IMG/VR virus record: IMGVR_UViG_3300044491_001198
Span: 1-21,313 of that record
Length of the DNA stretch: 21,313 nucleotides
Origin: a virus
Reading direction: 5' to 3' (one strand)
This document shows, in pieces, positions 17,545 to 21,313 of this stretch. How positions within the stretch are numbered: the first letter of the stretch is position 1; every line of letters starts with the position of its first letter. The position numbers and the translations under genes were made by a program. The notes under the pieces were generated by a model, which had not been told where the DNA came from, searched no databases, and saw nothing but the letters and a program-made list of their open reading frames with translations.

Positions 17545-19458
17545 TTAAAATAATGATACTACTCTACCCTTGATGTCTACATCAGGATATTTTACCTCAA
17601 AACAAGTTGGGTCTTTTGGTGGGTATACAATCCCATCGCGAGTCGCGTTCTTAATTCCATATTTATTTGATGAGTAATTACCACCAGATTTGTTTACAAT
17701 TTGAAGACCACCTACTCCATCTCTATCAGGCCTAACTACCGACTGTACACCATCCACCTTGTCTAATAAAACATAAACATCAGTTAAAACGATTGGCTTA
17801 TTGATTCCCATCCTATCGATGTTAAAGTATTTTTTAAGAGCGTCAATACATTTAAGCAATACTTCATTAGAGTTATAATTTGGAAGAACAATAATGTCAA
17901 ACTCAACACCAATGTTTACAATGTATGCATTCTTAATATTTACCGCATCAGTTAAGATACGATAATACGATAAGTAGTTTTGTAAGTTTTGTTTTGTTGC
18001 TGGGTTTAGTTCAGTTAATTTTTTATTAAAATCATACCCTAATGTGTAGAAGTTGATAGCCAATGGATTTGGAATTGGGTCTGGCCCATCATCCAATAAA
18101 GTGTTGATTTGAAAGTCTGGAGCAACATATGCTTTTGCTACCGAACCAAATTGTGGTGGTAATGCGTATGCTCTCAACAAATAGTCTTCACGAGTCACTG
18201 CTCTATTTTGTGCTCTAAAATACGCTACTGCATTATTACGAACTTCTTCAAACTCTTCTTCGTATGCACCACCACCCGCGGCAACTTCATTTGTAACTGC
18301 GATTGAGTTTTGTACAACATTAACAACATCACTTACTAATGCTGATGTGTCAGTTTCGATTACACGTTCTATCAACTCAGTAAGGTCTGCCGATTGTACA
18401 TTATCATCCACACCATTCCCAACTCTATACTTAACAGTTAAAGTTGTATTTGATGGTGCTACTCCATATGTCTTTGCATACATAAAGTTCGATGGGTCAA
18501 TACCTTGGTCAAGGTCTCCACTTGCTGGATATAATGCCGAGCCAACGTTATCTGGATTTGGTAAAATTTCTTCATCGGCATTTGATGATACACCTGCACC
18601 AAACTGAATCTCAATCTCACCATCATCCGTGATGCGAGTTACATATCGTTTTGGGACTCTTTTTAGTTTAAGTAAAGCAGGTGTTTCATTAGCATACCCT
18701 GACATTGCTATTGAGTAGTCGGTTGTATTTGGTAACTCTTCAAACACAGTATCCTGTGCTAAGTATTCTACCTTCGTCCACTCGTCATTATCATCATCTA
18801 AGATTTCTATAACATCAATCAAACCCTCATCATCGGATAATCGTATCTTGTCGTATGGTTTTGGTGATTCGAAATCAAAGGTTGTTTCTTTCTCTTTACC
18901 ACTAACGGCTTTTACATATTTTTTAAGTAGATAGTATACCGGCTCATCAGTAGTCTCATCAATTTGATAAACTGAAACTTCCGTGGGGTCAAATGATGAT
19001 GAGAATCCAAATCTAACTTTATTGATTGTTGTGAATTCAACATCTGAGTTTGTAGATGACCCGACTATCATACCCTCTTTTAAAGTTAATGCGTAATCAA
19101 AGTTTGGCTTTACATTATCACCACTTCCTTTAGCGGGAACTAATTGGTAGACTGTTAGAGTTGTTGTAGCAGGAACATATAACTTTGGTTTGTATCCGAA
19201 CGACTGTGCGAGTGTAAATACATTTGACTTTTCTTGTGCTTCTTCTAAGATAGATTCTCTTAACTGAACATCGGTGTAGTATGATAATACATCACCTACG
19301 TATGAAGCCATTTCCATAAACATCATACCCGGCGATGACTCGTTAAAGTCATTGTAGGTATTTGGGAAATAGTTTTTAGTAAAGTCAATTAGGTTCTTAC
19401 GAATATCACCGAAATCCCTACCAACTAAGTTTACATCTTTTTTTACTTTATCTGCCAT
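17545..19458 (-). CDS. 6: Baseplate wedge protein gp6-like (baseplate J family)
   Basis: 637 residues, close to T4 gp6 (660). Early residues RKNLIDFTKNYFPNTYNDFN and SPGMMFMEMASYVGDVLSYY are the hallmark N-terminus. The middle has IEIQFGAGVSSNADEEILPN and the late region has FRAQNRAVTREDYLLRAYAL and PPQFGSVAKAYV, the core of the baseplate J/gp6 family. Gp6 dimers form the inner ring of baseplate wedges and control sheath contraction. The gene follows gp25 as in T4-like order, with GAGGA before the ATG and a nine-base gap. No sign of truncation. Confidence 0.93.
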   Translation of the reverse strand: MADKVKKDVNLVGRDFGDIRKNLIDFTKNYFPNTYNDFNESSPGMMFMEMASYVGDVLSYYTDVQLRESILEEAQEKSNVFTLAQSFGYKPKLYVPATTTLTVYQLVPAKGSGDNVKPNFDYALTLKEGMIVGSSTNSDVEFTTINKVRFGFSSSFDPTEVSVYQIDETTDEPVYYLLKKYVKAVSGKEKETTFDFESPKPYDKIRLSDDEGLIDVIEILDDDNDEWTKVEYLAQDTVFEELPNTTDYSIAMSGYANETPALLKLKRVPKRYVTRITDDGEIEIQFGAGVSSNADEEILPNPDNVGSALYPASGDLDQGIDPSNFMYAKTYGVAPSNTTLTVKYRVGNGVDDNVQSADLTELIERVIETDTSALVSDVVNVVQNSIAVTNEVAAGGGAYEEEFEEVRNNAVAYFRAQNRAVTREDYLLRAYALPPQFGSVAKAYVAPDFQINTLLDDGPDPIPNPLAINFYTLGYDFNKKLTELNPATKQNLQNYLSYYRILTDAVNIKNAYIVNIGVEFDIIVLPNYNSNEVLLKCIDALKKYFNIDRMGINKPIVLTDVYVLLDKVDGVQSVVRPDRDGVGGLQIVNKSGGNYSSNKYGIKNATRDGIVYPPKDPTCFEVKYPDVDIKGRVVSLF

Positions 19459-19467
19459 CTTCTATCC

Positions 19468-19902
19468 TCAGACAATAGAAACATTACCTTGTTCGGTAAC
19501 GAGTATTGTTATTTGTGTATTTGCACCATTCTCAGTAACTCTAACTCTCAATGTGATTGATACTTTATTATTATCTTCCTCAGCATCTACATTCACATCA
19601 TCCACTATAATATAAGGTAACCAAAATTCAATATCACCTCTAATTGAATCTTCTAATTCAACATTTATGTTTGCTGATATTTGTTCGAATAGTAATGAGA
19701 AAATGTCCGAGCCAAATAATGGTTGGAATGGCCTCTCACCCTTACGAGTCAGTAATAGGTTTTTAAGATTGGATAATGCTTGGTCCTCAGTAGTATAAGA
19801 CAATTGAAATATAGGGTCACCACCTAATGGTAACTTTACACCAATAGCCTTATTTGGTTTAAGGTCTAATGGATTTCTCTTATACTCCTTACGACTTGGC
19901 AT
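19468..19902 (-). CDS. 25: Baseplate wedge protein gp25-like
   Basis: 144 residues, near the 132 of T4 gp25. The conserved block is present: DQALSNLKNLLLTRKGERPF then QPLFGSDIFSLLFEQ, followed by a polar beta-rich C-terminus (VDDVNVDAEEDNNKVSITLRV). Gp25 joins the wedge inner ring to the sheath and, with gp6, triggers contraction; related proteins are found in all contractile injection machines. The start overlaps the upstream stop (TAATG) with AAGGTG upstream. The old 'lysozyme' label for this family is not supported by any catalytic motif. Confidence 0.93.
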   Translation of the reverse strand: MPSRKEYKRNPLDLKPNKAIGVKLPLGGDPIFQLSYTTEDQALSNLKNLLLTRKGERPFQPLFGSDIFSLLFEQISANINVELEDSIRGDIEFWLPYIIVDDVNVDAEEDNNKVSITLRVRVTENGANTQITILVTEQGNVSIV

Positions 19903-20381
19903 TAAGCACCTTTCTTAGCGTTTATATGTTTCATCAATCCAGAGTAGTCTTTTGTTAGTGCGTTAACCACAGCTTGACCTGCTTCAGTTTGTTGTAATTG
20001 TTCAGTAGATACGGCACGACCTTCTGCTGTTTGTAAAACTTGTGGTCCTTGACCTACCCTTCCACCAAATGATTGTGCTTGTGATGAATTAAACATCCCA
20101 CTACCAACGCCAGTTGAGTTAATACTTTTCCACTCACCACCTTGGGCGGTTTCATTTAACATTTCATTCAACATAGAATTGTTAGTAAATGATTTAGCGG
20201 GTTGTTCTGTTTTTTGTTCAAAAACGTGCTCAATGTCCAACGGGTCTCTTTCAACAACCTCTGATTGTTTGATTTCATTCATAAGAGATTTACGAAGTAC
20301 CTTTTCTTTTTTAGCAACTTCTTTCCTAACCTCTTCTTTTATAATGAGTTGAATTGCCTTAATTAGTTTTTTTGTGTCCAT
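19902..20381 (-). CDS. Baseplate-associated protein with N-terminal coiled coil, function unknown
   Basis: 159 residues. The first ~55 are charged and helical (LIKAIQLIIKEEVRKEVAKK), likely a coiled coil. The middle is low-complexity and rich in Gln, Ser and Gly. The end has AVVNALTKDYSGLMKHINA, a short segment recurring in proteins next to gp25 in marine T4-like phages. It lies between the spike-like gene and gp25, so a hub or wedge assembly role is likely. The ATG has no Shine-Dalgarno site; the 24-base gap before it is all A and T except for one C (minus strand). No enzyme motif was seen. Confidence 0.7.
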   Translation of the reverse strand: MDTKKLIKAIQLIIKEEVRKEVAKKEKVLRKSLMNEIKQSEVVERDPLDIEHVFEQKTEQPAKSFTNNSMLNEMLNETAQGGEWKSINSTGVGSGMFNSSQAQSFGGRVGQGPQVLQTAEGRAVSTEQLQQTEAGQAVVNALTKDYSGLMKHINAKKGA

Positions 20382-20405
20382 AATAATAAATATGTTTATA
20401 TATAA

Positions 20406-21313
20406 TTATTGTTTCATTAATGTTAACTGAGTTTTTACCTGAGTTATCGTAGATAATAGTTGAGGTCCTGCCGCAGTAAGACTCGGTACTGGGAATGGTC
20501 CTGCGGTTGCTGCGGTTATCGCAGGTGCTAATTGTAATAATGCATCTGTAATTGATTCCAACTGACTAAAGATAGTATCCATATCAGCTTTCCAATTTGT
20601 AGTTGATACATTTACTGACTTTTTACCGCTAATCAAAACCGAATCCGATTTTGAGTTCAATACTATTCGGTCAGAGTTAAATATTAGTTGTGGTTTGTTA
20701 TAAACGTTTTGTGGAGTCACGCCTAATGAGAATCCATTTGATGGTTTTAAACCAATGGTTTGTTGAGAACCCATCCAAATAGATGAGTCATCTTCATTGA
20801 TATCTTCTATAACAAATTTATTGTACCCGTTAGACTTACCCGCACCATTTCTGATGATAGTGATTGGAGATTCGGGCACGATTGACTTCCAAGAGGGTTC
20901 GTTGACTACACCATTTATTTTATTATCACTCTGCTTTGTATTTTTTGGTGTGTATCCAAATCGTATAGATTGGCCAAACCTACCCTCATTAATCACATCA
21001 CCCAAGAATGGTTGTAATTGAGATACACTTGAGTCTTCAATAAATCCAATTCCAAAGTCTACACCGGAATCAGCAGAACCCTGAATTGGTATACCATTAG
21101 ATACTTGTGAGAAGTTAGGTGTTGGTGTACCCTTACGATTGGTTAGAGTAGGTAATGCATTGTGGTTTACATTCTTTTGAAGACCTACTATCGATGTATA
21201 GTAGTTCCGAGTAGATTGGCTTGCGGCGGACGCATTATCTGAATTAGCTGTGATAACATAAACCTGCTCTCCTAAAATAGGGATATGTCTTGAGTTTGGG
21301 TTTAATGGATAAC
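20406..21313 (-). CDS. Baseplate hub/spike-like protein, C-terminal ~302 codons (5' end beyond window)
   Basis: The frame is open from the stop at 20406 to the right edge. The reading seen begins YPLNPNSRHIPILGEQVYVI, so the TTG at 21003-21005 is internal and not a real start. PILGEQVYVITA, then EGRFGQSIRFGY and SPITIIRNG, fit an OB-fold of the gp5/VgrG type. NSDRIVLNSKSDSVLISGKK is typical of the beta-structured stalk in phage spike proteins. The last ~85 residues are helical and Ala/Thr-rich. No lysozyme domain appears in the visible part. The order spike-like, small protein, gp25, gp6 fits T4-like baseplate clusters. The gp5-like call is moderate. Confidence 0.72.
   Translation of the reverse strand, partial: YPLNPNSRHIPILGEQVYVITANSDNASAASQSTRNYYTSIVGLQKNVNHNALPTLTNRKGTPTPNFSQVSNGIPIQGSADSGVDFGIGFIEDSSVSQLQPFLGDVINEGRFGQSIRFGYTPKNTKQSDNKINGVVNEPSWKSIVPESPITIIRNGAGKSNGYNKFVIEDINEDDSSIWMGSQQTIGLKPSNGFSLGVTPQNVYNKPQLIFNSDRIVLNSKSDSVLISGKKSVNVSTTNWKADMDTIFSQLESITDALLQLAPAITAATAGPFPVPSLTAAGPQLLSTITQVKTQLTLMKQ

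Noticed and set aside
19468-19902. Lysozyme activity for the gp25-like protein
   Set aside because: The family was once named for lysozyme, but no catalytic motif is visible and its established role is structural.
20406-21005. A 199-codon gene starting at TTG 21003-21005
   Set aside because: The frame stays open upstream to the window edge with convincing OB-fold-like sequence, so the TTG is an internal leucine codon.

Overview
The window is a tightly packed, A+T-rich stretch of a tailed-phage genome. It most resembles a marine T4-like (contractile-tail) myovirus. Every supported gene lies on the minus strand, so transcription runs from the right edge to the left. There are 13 complete genes and two partial genes cut by the window edges. 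Gaps are 0 to 46 bases, and four junctions overlap (TAATG or ATGA). I saw no RNA genes, CRISPR array, insertion sequence or integrase. The host cannot be named from this sequence. Most genes have a Shine-Dalgarno-like site (AGGA, GAGGT, AAGGTG), so ordinary SD-guided initiation is likely.

Right part (about 10,660-21,313), baseplate module in transcription order: a baseplate hub/spike-like protein (partial); a small coiled-coil-start protein; a gp25-like wedge protein; a gp6-like (baseplate J family) wedge protein; a 690-residue baseplate protein in which two carbohydrate-binding-like beta-sandwich copies appear to interrupt a conserved phage domain; a 92-residue protein of unknown role; and a giant 1503-residue baseplate/tail protein carrying a P2 gpI-like motif and a lectin-like insert.

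Middle part (about 6,633-10,613), accessory tail proteins: four genes with Ig-like, glycine-rich, LamG-like and shared C-terminal modules. These look like exposed tail or baseplate decorations that may bind glycans or the host surface.

Left part (about 2,077-6,626), a DNA-metabolism cassette sitting between tail genes: a T7 endonuclease I-type junction resolvase, a DnaG/gp61-type TOPRIM primase whose N-terminal zinc ribbon has apparently lost three of four cysteines, and a single polypeptide joining an SbcD/Mre11/gp47-like nuclease to an SbcC/Rad50/gp46-like ATPase. Together they would fit recombination-dependent replication and processing of branched DNA before packaging. The cassette is followed by a long tail-fibre-like gene (1-2060) that runs off the left edge.

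I found no clearly new stand-alone system such as a defence island. The most unusual items are the fused Mre11-Rad50 protein, the primase with a decayed zinc site, the junction resolvase of T7 type in a T4-like setting, and the domain insertions and a possible gene split in the lectin-like tail proteins.
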